In this document: positions 37,291 through 48,470 of the stretch, piece after piece | How the letters are laid out: each line of letters starts with the position of its first letter | How positions within the stretch are numbered: position 1 is the first letter of the stretch | NCBI GenBank assembly: GCA_950097015.1 | Contig: CATNEN010000001.1 | Coordinates: 18,418,501-18,482,500, forward strand | Length of the DNA: 64,000 bases | Reading direction: 5' to 3' | DNA from: Macrostomum hystrix | Taxonomy: Eukaryota > Platyhelminthes > Macrostomidae | Position numbers and translations under genes: made by a program | Notes under the pieces: generated by a model | The model's database searches: none | The model's input: only the letters and a program-made list of their open reading frames with translations | What the model was told of the DNA's origin: nothing

Positions 37291-38938
37291 AATAGTAGTA
37301 GCTGAAATAAAATATCCTTAGCAGTGAACTTGATGTGGGCAAGATTTGAAAGCAGTGTTCTAAACAGAATTCACAATATAAAAAATAAGAAAGACAGATT
37401 GAATCTCAATTTAGGCAAATTTAATTTGACTTGATTAATTAACTTTAAGTCTCACTTAAAATCTCAGTTTACTATATATATTTACATTCTTTGGTGATTT
37501 ACACTATATGGAAAATGAACAAATTTAACTATTTAAATACACAGGACATTACTAAGGTATAATACTCGCCCACACAAGCAGATGAAAGGTTATGATGATA
37601 GAGGAGATAGGTGACCATCCGGAGCACAAGGGCAGATTTTGGCATGTCTTGCCTGGCTGGCTTGGACTAGGAAGCCAAGTTCTAATGATAAATTTATAGG
37701 GACACATACACTACAACAACAATGACATGCTACTCTTCAGCCTAATTATAACATTGGAAACCTATATACAAATTCTAAAAATTTAATAACAGACAACTAA
37801 CTTACATAGCACTAACATTAATAGCAATAACTGTTGGGCAAAAAAAGATGCTCACACTGCACAGACTACTCTGTTGTTGTCTTGTTGGCAGGCACTGAAG
37901 TGTGACAACAATAGCCAGTTGTAATTGCCAAGAGCTAGAAAGGCCAGTTGATTAATTTACCTATGTGCGGCTATCATTAATATAATAGTTAGGCCAGTTA
38001 ATGAAAAGAAAGTTTAATGAACTTAGCTGTTACCATAAATACAACCAATTTATGATTGCCATAGCCATCATAGGGTTAATGTATTGAAGTAAATAAATAT
38101 ATTGTCAAACATTTTCTATAAAGTTAAATTCTAACTCCATCATAACACAAGAGTACAAAGTTGGGTTTCAGTTTTTCAAAGTTCAAGATTATTTCAAGCT
38201 AGTAATTTATACTTAAGCTATATTATATATAGTATAATTAGGAATTGATTACTATAAAGTATTTGGTAGAGGCCATTACGATTGGGGCATCTAGTCTCAC
38301 CCCTTCTGGATCTAGTCTCACCCCTTCTGGAATTTCTATAAATTAGTAAGTTAGTATTTTTATACAACTATTCTGTAAACAGCTCTAGCATGGTTAAAAG
38401 TGGAGGATAAGAAGGAATCTAGAAATTTAGAAAGTTGAAACAAAAAGTTTGAACTCCAAAAATCCATGGCTTTTAGAATCTTTACCACACTTCAGAATTT
38501 TAGTGAACTTTTTGATTTATTAGGCATTACGGGGAAGTGATTGCTTTTGCTATGAATGCAGCTATGTTTGAAGTCCATTCATTTTTTCAACAACTACATC
38601 ATACATAAAGCAATTTTGCTATGGCATTGAGTGTTTCTTGCCCAATTTTTTGTCACATTTGTGTTTCCAAATATTTCTAAGCAGAGTTAGTACAAGCATA
38701 TATGTTTATTATTCAATCAGTAGATGTTCCTTGAGCTATTTAATAGTAGATCTTAAATTTACTCAGCTATGGAATGCTTCCTAAATGTTTATGTAGAAGT
38801 ATTTTTTATTTTCATCAAGGATTCAAGGCATGTAACTTGATTGGTTCATTGCCCTGTCTACTTGTGTAAGTGCAATTCACAACAATTATTTTGCATAGCG
38901 TTTGCTGAGACTACATTTTTGTGAAATAACTACTTCAG
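37291..38938. other. Intergenic region upstream of the lipoxygenase gene
   Basis: AT-rich with no gene seen. It includes two isolated copies of the 21-bp unit ctagtctcaccccttctgga (38291-38331), the same satellite that fills lipoxygenase intron 4. Confidence 0.5.
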
Positions 38939-38949
38939 CCAGTGTGCCC

Positions 38950-41900
38950 ATGGGTTCTAAATCGTCTAAGATAGCTTTTGAAATCTGCTCAGTCACTGGT
39001 GATTACAAAGTAGCAGAGCAGGGACCAACTGTCACACTACATCTCTATGATCGAGAAGGACACGCATCGCCAGCATTTACTCTAAGCAATGCCTTCTTCC
39101 AAGAAGAAGACGGCAGTATTCGGGATAAGTTCACTATTCCACAGGCCAGCTGGTGCAAAAAGAACTTTGGCAAGGTGCACAAAATAGAATTTTGGCGCAC
39201 TATTGACCCAGGCGTTGAGCTAGTGAACTATGATTGGTTCTGCGAGAAGGTTATCATCAGGGATCGGCGTAAAGGCCTTGGCGGAAAGTGGCTATATTCC
39301 TACTTTCCTGTACAGCGATGGATTCACCCGGATAGACACTATTATTCGTTTGATTGTCAGGTGAGTGTAATTGATCACTGAACAGAAGTTTTATCAGCTG
39401 AGCATTTCTGTCAATTAATAATTTATAATTTGCAATGCAGGTGTCACTACCTTCCGCCGATCCGATGCCTGACGAGCGATTCGCTGAAATAGCTGAGCGT
39501 CGCAACAATTATCAGTTCTATCAGCGAGCCAACGGCCTGCCACTGGAGCTGCAGGCTGTGCCAGTTGAGGAGACCTTCACACATGTGCGTAGCTTTCATT
39601 GTCTGTAGTATTCGCACCAAGGTCTACATTAACTTGGGGTGCAGCCACGTAGAGAAGGATTGTGTGCTATTTATGCCCATGAGCTGTTCAGTCCATGCAC
39701 TCTTACACAAATCAGTCTTGATTGTTAGAGTCCCATTAAAACTGCAGGACACTCGCTGGAACATTGAGAAGACCAAAGACGAGATCATCTACAGCAAAGG
39801 CATGGACGCTGACTATGCTAGTGTGGATCATTTCACCAGCTTCGACGAGATGACAGCTTATTATCGGTCACACAGCATAACGGAGCCTCTATCCGTGCAG
39901 CGTTGGCCAGCCAATCCTAGCGGCCCGGAGCACGACGTTGTGTTTGGCGCACAACGCCTGAAAGGCTGCAATCCGTTTGTCATCAAAGTCTGCAAAGCTA
40001 TACCGGAGAATTTCGGCGTCGCCGTTGAATGGCTAAAGCCCTACCTGGAAGGCTGGACACTGCAGCACATCCTAGATGCTAGAAGACTGTTCATTGTCGA
40101 CTATTCAATCATGGAAGGCGTCGAGTGCAAGAACGGTCGACAGTTCTGCTCGCCCATGGCTCTGTTCTTCTGGACCGAGCGGCTGCAGCTGGTGCCGCTG
40201 GCTATTCAGCTCAACCAGCGCATGGAAGAGGGCGCGCCCATCATGCTCAGCGATAGTCCTCACGCGTGGCTTCAGGCTAAGCTTTGGTTTAACTTAACTG
40301 ACGCCTGCTATCACCTAGTTGCTAACCGGCTGTTGCATCACCTCATCATAGAGGGCATCTACGTTGCTATGCGCAAGAACATGTCCATAACGCACCCGCT
40401 CTACCAGATGCTAGCTCCGCACTTTCGCCACATTCTGGCCGTCAACGCCAAACTCAAGGAGTGGTTCTTCACTGACAACGGTTGGATTGCTCAGAACATT
40501 CAACTGTCCAGGAAGGGCATCCGACAGTTGCTGAAGAAGGCGTTCAAAGTGTGGCGATTCGATCACCAGATCAACATCTACAGGGAGCTGGAAACTAGGG
40601 GCGTCTACGACTCCAACGTGCTGCCTGGCTATCCCTATCGGTGAGCCCGCCTGTCAGGATCCTTGCCTATCAGATAGTGTCAGATCCTCAGGTGTCAGAT
40701 CCTCAGGTGTCAGATCCTCAGGTGTCAGATCCTCAGGTGTCAGATCCTCAGGTGTCAGATCCTCAGGTGTCAGATCCTCACCTGTCAGATACTCACCTGT
40801 CAGATCCTCACCTGTCAGATACTCACCTGTCAGATCCTCACCTGTCAGATCCTCACCTGTCAGATCCTCACCTGTCAGATCCTCACCTGTCAGATCCTCA
40901 CCTGTCAGATCCTCACCTGTCAGATCCTCACCTGTCAGATCCTCACCTGTCAGATCCTCACCTGTCAGATCCTCACCTGTCAGATACTCACCTGTCAGAT
41001 ACTCACCTGTCAGGAGCCCTTCATATCACCAATTATTTTGACAATCAGGGAGTTCCTTTAATAAGCTTTAAAAAGAATGCGTTTCCTTTTCATTCAATCC
41101 AGCGAGGACGCCATGCTAATCTACAAGGCCATCGGCGGCTATTGCGACAAGGCCGCTCGCCTCTACTACGCCAGCCCCATGGAGGCGATGAAGCGCAAAC
41201 TAACCGAAGACGTTGAGCTTCAGGCCTGGTGGGCTGAGATGACCAACCCGTTGGATAAGGGCGGCCTTGGACTGAAAGGTATACCTGGTAAGGCCGGCAT
41301 TCAGCATGTCGACGAGCTGATTCCACTGCTGACTAACCTGATGTTCATGATCTGCGTGCACGGCTCCGCCTCCTGGCAGCCGCAGTTTGATGAGTACGGC
41401 TTCCCGCCGAATTATCCGCTGGCACTGCACGGCACCCTGCCCATGGATCCGCAGGTTCGTGCTCTAATCTGGCCTGGGCGTTAGCCTGAAATCTTGACTG
41501 CTGCTATCTTAACTCATGCTCCCAGTAGTCTGATAATTATCGACTCTAACCTCCTCCCGTAGCTCTAGTCAGTCTAGTCTCACCCCTTCTGGATCTAGTC
41601 TCACCCCGTCTGGATCTAGTCTCACCCCTTCTGGATCTAGTCTCACCCCTTATCGATCTAGTCTCACCCCTTCTGGATCTAGTCTCACCCCTTATCGATC
41701 TAGTCTCACCCCTTCTGGATCTAGTCTCACCCCTTCTGGATCTAGTCTCACCCCTTATCGATCTAGTCTCACCCCTTATCGATCTAGTCTCACCCCTTCT
41801 CGATCTAGTCTCACCCCTTCTCGATCTAGTCTCACCCCGCCTGGATCTAGTCTCACCCCTTCTGGATCTAGTCTCACCCCTTATCGATCTAGTCTCACCC

Positions 41901-43655
41901 CTTCTGGATCTAGTCTCACCCCTTATCGATCTAGTCTCACCCCTTCTGGATCTAGTCTCACCCCTTATCGATCTAGTCTCACCCCTTCTGGATCTAGTCT
42001 CACCCCTTCTGAATCTAGTCTCACCCCTTCTGAATCTAGTCTCACTCCTTCTGGATCTTGTTTCACCCCTTCTAGATTTATTATCACCCCTTCTAGATTT
42101 ATTATCATCCATTCTAGATCGAATCTCATTCATTCTAGATCGAATCTCATTCATTCTAGATCGAATCTCATCTAGTCTCATCCTTTCTTACATTTAGTCT
42201 TACCCCATCTTACCCCATCTTACCCCATCTTACCCCATCTTAGCTCTGGTCTCAGCCGTTCTAGATATAATCTCCCTTGGTGATCAAGCCTCACCCTTTT
42301 AGATCAAGCCTCACCCTTTTAGATCTATTCTCATCCCTTCTAGCTCTGATCTTATCTCGTCTAGCTCTAGTCTCATCCCCTCTAAATAAAATCTCATTCC
42401 ACCTCATCATTCCAGTCTTACGTATCTGAAGTCACACTGTTTTAGTTTAAATCTAGTCTCACCCCAAATTAATTTGTATCTCCTTCATCTTCTATGAATT
42501 AGATCGAGTCAAAAGTTTTTTTCCTTATCTTTGCCGAAATAGAAGAATTTTAAGTCAACATACTTATTTGTCTTCATATTTCCTGCTGCCTTAAAGTGCT
42601 AACCCTGTACCCTATTCTCTCAACCGCAGGAAGAGCAGCCGCTTGAGGTAACCCTGCGTTCCCTGCCCTACCGACGCGAGTTTATTGACACCTTGCTGTC
42701 ATTCCGCTTGTGCCAGAAACAGAAAGGTGACCACCCGCTTGGCGAGTACGAGCTGCAGTTTAGCCATGACCAGGCATCCATGCAGATCCTGAATGAGTGA
42801 GTACTGCAATCCTGGGGATCTGGGAAGGTTTCTAGTCCATCCTGAGGATCTGGAAATGTTTCTAGTCCATCCTGAGGATCTGGGAAGGTTTCTAGTCCAT
42901 CCTGAGGATCTGGAAATGTTTCTAGTCCATCCTGAGGATCTGGGAAGGTTTCTAGTCCATCCTGAGGATCTGGGAAGGTTTCTAGTCCATCCTGAGGATC
43001 TGGGAAGGTTTCTAGTCCATCTTGAGGATCTGGGAAGGTTTCTAGTCGATCCTGAGGATCTGGGAAGGTTTCTAGTCCATCCTGAGGATCTGGGAAGGTT
43101 TCTAGTCCATCCTGAGGATCTGGGAAGGTTTCTAGTCCATCCTGAGGATCTGGGAAGGTTTCTAGTCCATCCTGAGGATCTGGGAAGGTTTCTAGTCCAT
43201 CCTGAGGATCTGGGAAGGTTTCTAGTCCATCTTGAGGATCTGGGAAGGTTTCTAGTCGATCCTGAGGATCTGGGAAGGTTTCTAGTCCATCCTGAGGATC
43301 TGGGAAGGTTTCTAGTCCATCCTGAGGATCTGGGAAGGTTTCTAGTCCATCCTGAGGATCTGGGAAGGTTTCTAGTCCATCCTGAGGATCTGGGAAGGTT
43401 TCTAGTCCATCCTGAGGATCTGGGAAGGTTTTAATGCACTTCATCCATTGGGACATCAAAATACTTTTTATTGGTCGATTTCTACTACTTCTACTGTGAG
43501 TAGTATTATTGTAAGTGGCTGTAACAAACTGCAGATTCAAGAACGAGCTAACGGCAGCCAGCGAGACCATCAAGTCCCGCAATGGTCACCGCGATCCAAT
43601 CTACATCTACGAAGCTCTGGACCCGCAGAAGATGCTCAACTATCTTGTGATTTGA
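38950..43655 (+). CDS. PLAT-domain lipoxygenase with an altered iron site
   Basis: Six exons: 38950-39360, 39441-39584, 39748-40640, 41103-41454, 42630-42796 and 43535-43655. They are GT-AG and in phase, giving 2088 nt (695 aa), close to animal lipoxygenases (about 660-700). Residues about 8-137 form a PLAT/LH2 domain (FEICSVTGDYKVAEQG). The catalytic domain has FGVAVEWLKPYLEGW, NLTDACYH, THPLYQMLAPHFRH, ELQAWWAEM and a C-terminal Ile (MLNYLVI). Family members oxygenate polyunsaturated fatty acids with one non-haem iron held by three His, an Asn/Ser/His and the C-terminal Ile. Here H383, H569, S573 and I695 match, but the first His (in the HLLxTH motif, H367 of human ALOX5) is Asn378 (ANRLLHHLIIE). 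The start was chosen as the first ATG after an acceptor (ctacttcag) ending 11 nt upstream. Activity is uncertain. Confidence 0.9.
40675..41012. repeat. 15-bp minisatellite in lipoxygenase intron 3
   Basis: About 23 copies of cctcacctgtcagat. The first six or seven units carry cctcaggtgtcagat, which contains an AG|GT junction. The intron is 40641-41102. The array starts about 35 bp after the donor, and the intervening sequence (cctgtcaggatcct) already resembles the unit. Confidence 0.95.
41565..42470. repeat. 21-bp minisatellite in lipoxygenase intron 4
   Basis: About 29 good copies of ctagtctcaccccttctgga plus t to 42180, with tatcgat variants. It then degenerates, and includes a separate run of about five copies of ttaccccatc (42193-42240). 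The intron is 41455-42629. Confidence 0.93.
42808..43432. repeat. 30-bp minisatellite in lipoxygenase intron 5
   Basis: About 21 copies of a 30-bp unit containing cctgaggatctgggaaggtt. A variant pair (cttgag followed by gtcgat) occurs near 43020-43050 and again near 43230-43260. That 210-bp spacing implies a seven-unit higher-order duplication. The array begins about 12 bp after the donor at 42797. Confidence 0.95.
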
Positions 43656-44784
43656 GTGCCCTTTGACAAGCTTACAAACTAAATTGCTATGAAAAGAACA
43701 TTCCTTTTGTCTATGCACCACTGCCTACATTCCGTTTTCTTGTTTTAAACAATTTTCCCTGACCAAACTGGATTTTTGAGCAGAGAATCAAATCGAAGAA
43801 TTTTTTTTACTTTTTTACATGCAAGTTAACATTCCTCTATTAAAATTGATTGACGCGGAATTTCTACAATGACCAACAAGTGCTATTTTTTTAATCAGGC
43901 TTTTGTGACTTTTCTTCTAACTCATCGCTTTACTCTTTTGAGAATAGAATTTCGCAAGTTTGCCACTGTTCTTAAACTGTTATTGGGGATCTGAATCAAT
44001 TTAGGTTAGCAGGGCGTCTTGCAGTCTATGGACTGAACAGCTGTACATCAGGCTTAAATGGTATTTTGAAATGGTTATTCTATTGCTTCTTTTCAATCGA
44101 AGCAAAGGTGCTATCGCTCTGGTGTGCTTCCAGGAAATCAAATTATTATTCGCGGTACGTTTGTTAATAAGCTACTTAATCTTCTGCTAAGTAGTATAGA
44201 TGCGTGATGAATCGATTTTTGTGTATAAAGTATTTAGTTGTGTTCTGTGAAGCACTATTTACCTACATTTGTTGATTCTATATAAAATTATTAACGATTG
44301 TGTCACTATAGACACAATTTCTGTACTCACCGTTACTGACAAACTTTGTATAAAATCATGTTTTTTATTCGTTGATTTTAAAAAAATTCCTGCTAAAAAA
44401 ATCTAGCTATTTATTCACATTATAACATTATAACATTGCTATATATCTGTCGTAGCAGTTGTATTCCGTTTTATCTACACCCCGATTATGATCCGTCTGT
44501 ACCTAAGCATCGGTTCTTTATTAGTTGGACTACGAACTAATATACAAAAAAAAAGTACATTTCCCTGCTGCAGGCAGTGATTTTACGTCAATCTTCATTT
44601 CTATTTTAATTAAATCCTTTCAACCATTTTAGTAAAGCTATTTTAGCGGTTTTATGGAGTTCTTTGTCTATGGACTTCTGACCAAGAGGTCGCGAGTTCG
44701 AGTTCTATTTATTGTCCTCGAGCAAGAATCAGAATTCCTAACTTAACCAGCTTTAATTAACTTTCTTACCTTGACCCAACTTAA
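43656..44784. other. Downstream region of lipoxygenase
   Basis: AT-rich with no gene. A weak tRNA-like stretch with a B-box-like gcgagttcgagttc lies at 44655-44706 and may be the remnant of a SINE head. Confidence 0.4.
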
Positions 44785-47700
44785 CCTCCTAAATGATCCA
44801 TCTCAATCTCCCACCTCAATCTTCTTAATGACCCACCTCAATCTCCTTGATGACCCACCTCAATCTTCTTGATGACCCACCTCAATCTTCTTAATGACCC
44901 ACCTCAATCTCCTTGATGACCCACCTCAATCTTCTTGATGACCCACCTCAATCTTCTTGATGACCCACCTCAATCTCCTTGATGACCGACCTCAATCTTC
45001 TTGATGACCCACCTCAACCTCCTTGATGACCGACCTCAATCTTCTTGATGACCCACCTCAACCTCCTTGATGACCCACCTCAATCTCCTTGATGACCCAC
45101 CTCAATCTCCTTGATGACCGACCTCAATCTTCTTGATGACCCACCTCAATCTCCTTGATGACCCACCTCAATCTCCTTGATGACCGACCTCAATCTTCTT
45201 GATGACCCACCTCAACCTCCTTGATGACCCACCTCAATCTCCTTGATGACCCACATCAATCTTCTTAATGACCCACCTCAATCTTCATGATGACCCACCT
45301 CAATCTTCATGATGACCCACCTCAATCTTCATGATGACCCACCTCAATCTCCTTGATGACCCACCTCAATCTTCATGATGACCCACCTCAATCTCCTTGA
45401 TGACCCACCTCAATCTTCATGATGACCCACCTCAATCTTCATGATGACCCACCTCAATCTTCTTAATGACCCACCTCAATCTTCTTGATGACCCACCTCA
45501 ATCTTCATGATGACCCACCTCAATCTCCTTGATGACCAACCTCAATCTTCATGATGACCCACATCAATCTTCTTAATGACCCACCTCAATCTTCTTAATG
45601 ACCCACCTCAATCTCCTTGATGACCCACATCAATCTCCTTGATGACCCACCTCAATCTTCATGATGACCCACCTTAATCTTCATGATGACCCACCTCAAT
45701 CTTCTTAATGACCCACCTCAATCTCCTTGATGACCCACATCAATCTCCTTGATGACCCACCTCAATCTCCTTGATGACCCACCTCAATCTTCTTAATGAC
45801 CCACCTCAATCTCCTTGATGACCCACCTCAATCTCCTTGATGACCCACCTCAATCTCCTTGATGACCCACCTCAATCTCCTTGATGACCCACATCAATCT
45901 CCTTGATGACCCACCTCAATCTTCTTGATGACCCACCTCAATCTCCTTGATGACCCACCTCAATCTTCATGATGACCCACATCAATCTTCTTGATGACCC
46001 ACATCAATCTCCTTGATGACCCACCTCAATCTCCTTGATGACCCACCTCAATCTTCTTAATGACCCACCTCAATCTCCTTGATGACCCACATCAATCTCC
46101 TTGATGACCCACCTCAATCTTCTTGATGACCCACCTCAATCTCCTTGATGACCCACCTCAATCTTCATGATGACCCACATCAATCTTCTTGATGACCCAC
46201 CTCAATCTTCATGATGACCCACCTCAATCTCCTTGATGACCGACCTCAATCTTCTTGATGACCCACCTCAATCTCCTTGATGACCCACATCAATCTCCTT
46301 GATGACCCACATCAATCTCCTTGATGACCCACCTCAATCTTCTTGATGACCCACATCAATCTCCTTGATGACCGACATCAATCTCCTTGATGACCCACCT
46401 CAATCTTCTTGATGACCCACCTCAATCTCCTTGATGACCCACCTCAATCTTCATGATGACCCACCTCAATCTCCTTGATGACCCACATCAATCTTCTTGA
46501 TGACCCACCTCAACCTCCTTGATGACCCACCTCAATCTTCTTGATGACCCACCTCAATCTCCTTGATGACCCACCTCAATCTTCTTGATGACCGACCTCA
46601 ATCTCCTTGATGACCCACCTCAATCTCCTTGATGACCGACCTCAATCTTCTTGATGACCCACCTCAACCTCCTTGATGACCGACCTCAATCTCCTTGATG
46701 ACCCACCTAGACCTTCTTAATGACCGACCTCAATCTCCTTGATGACCCACCTCAATCTCCTTGATGACCCACCTCAATCTTCTTGATGACCGACCTCAAT
46801 CTCCTTGATGACCCACCTCAATCTCCTTGATGACCCACCTCAATCTCCTTGATGACCGACCTCAATCTTCTTGATGATCCACCTCAACCTCCTTGATGAC
46901 CGACCTCAATCTTCTTGATGACCCACCTCAACCTCCTTGATGACCCACCTCAATCTCCTTGATGACCCACCTCAATCTCCTTGATGACCGACCTCAATCT
47001 TCTTGATGACCCACCTCAATCTCCTTGATGACCCACATCAATCTTCTTAATGACCCACCTCAATCTTCTTAATGACCCACCTCAATCTCCTTGATGACCC
47101 ACATCAATCTCCTTGATGACCCACCTCAATCTTCATGATGACCCACCTCAATCTTCATGATGACCCACCTCAATCTTCTTAATGACCCACCTCAATCTCC
47201 TTGATGACCCACATCAATCTCCTTGATGACCCACCTCAATCTCCTTGATGACCCACCTCAATCTTCTTAATGACCCACCTCAATCTCCTTGATGACCCAC
47301 CTCAATCTCCTTGATGACCCACCTCAATCTCCTTGATGACCCACCTCAATCTCCTTGATGACCCACATCAATCTCCTTGATGACCCACCTCAATCTTCTT
47401 GATGACCCACCTCAATCTCCTTGATGACCCACCTCAATCTTCATGATGACCCACATCAATCTCCTTGATGACCCACCTCAATCTTCTTGATGACCCACCT
47501 CAATCTCCTTGATGACCCACCTCAATCTTCATGATGACCCACATCAATCTTCTTGATGACCCACCTCAATCTTCATGATGACCCACCTCAATCTCCTTGA
47601 TGACCGACCTCAATCTTCTTGATGACCCACCTCAATCTCCTTGATGACCCACATCAATCTCCTTGATGACCCACCTCAATCTTCTTGATGACCCACATCA

Positions 47701-48285
47701 ATCTCCTTGATGACCGACATCAATCTCCTTGATGACCCACCTCAATCTTCTTGATGACCCACCTCAATCTCCTTGATGACCCACCTCAATCTTCATGATG
47801 ACCCACCTCAATCTCCTTGATGACCCACATCAATCTTCTTGATGACCCACCTCAACCTCCTTGATGACCCACCTCAATCTTCTTGATGACCGACCTCAAT
47901 CTTCTTGATGACCCACCACAATCTTCTTGATGACCCACCTCAACCTCCTTGATGACCCACCTCAATCTTCTTGATGACCGACCTCAATCTTCTTGATGAC
48001 CGACCTCAATCTTCTTGATGACCGACCTCAATCTTCTTGATGACCCACCTCAACCTCCTTGATGACCCACCTCAATCTTCTTGATGACCGACCTCAATCT
48101 TCTTGATGACCGACCTCAATCTTCTTGATGACCGACCTCAATCTTCTTGATGACCGACCTCAATCTTCTTGATGACCCACCTCAACCTCCTTGATGACCC
48201 ACCTCAACCTCCTTGATGACCCACCTCAACGTCCTTGATGACCCACCTCAACCTCCATGAAGACCCACCTCAACTTTCTCAAATG
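44785..48285. repeat. 22-bp minisatellite, 3.5 kb, upstream of NDUFV1
   Basis: About 159 copies of the 22-bp unit containing cacctcaatctccttgatga, with ctt, cat, aat and ccgacc variants. Blocks of variants are duplicated: the run starting at 45562 recurs at 47036, an offset of 1474 bp, or exactly 67 units. The strand is pyrimidine-rich and nearly free of AG dinucleotides. It ends about 165 bp before the NDUFV1 acceptor. Confidence 0.95.
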
Positions 48286-48470
48286 TGAGTAACCATTATT
48301 GCATTTGACGCGTATTAAAGAATGTTGATTTTAAGTTTTCAAACTACACTACTTGAAGTAGAATATCTTGGAACTTAAAATACGTCGCTTAATCTTGCAC
48401 TTTCAGCAGAAATACAGTTAGCAGCCAATTAACAGATTTATCCAATTAGGTTCAAAGTCAAGAATTAAAA

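Noticed and set aside
38902-38949. Upstream extension of the lipoxygenase reading frame
   Set aside because: It has no ATG and is crossed by the putative acceptor ending at 38938.
41546-42181. 211-aa Arg/Ser/Glu-rich minus-strand frame
   Set aside because: It is a translation of the 21-bp array in lipoxygenase intron 4.
42668-43582. 304-aa minus-strand frame with a repeated FPDPQDGLET motif, and its plus-strand counterpart
   Set aside because: It is a translation of the 30-bp intronic array and runs across real lipoxygenase exons on the opposite strand.
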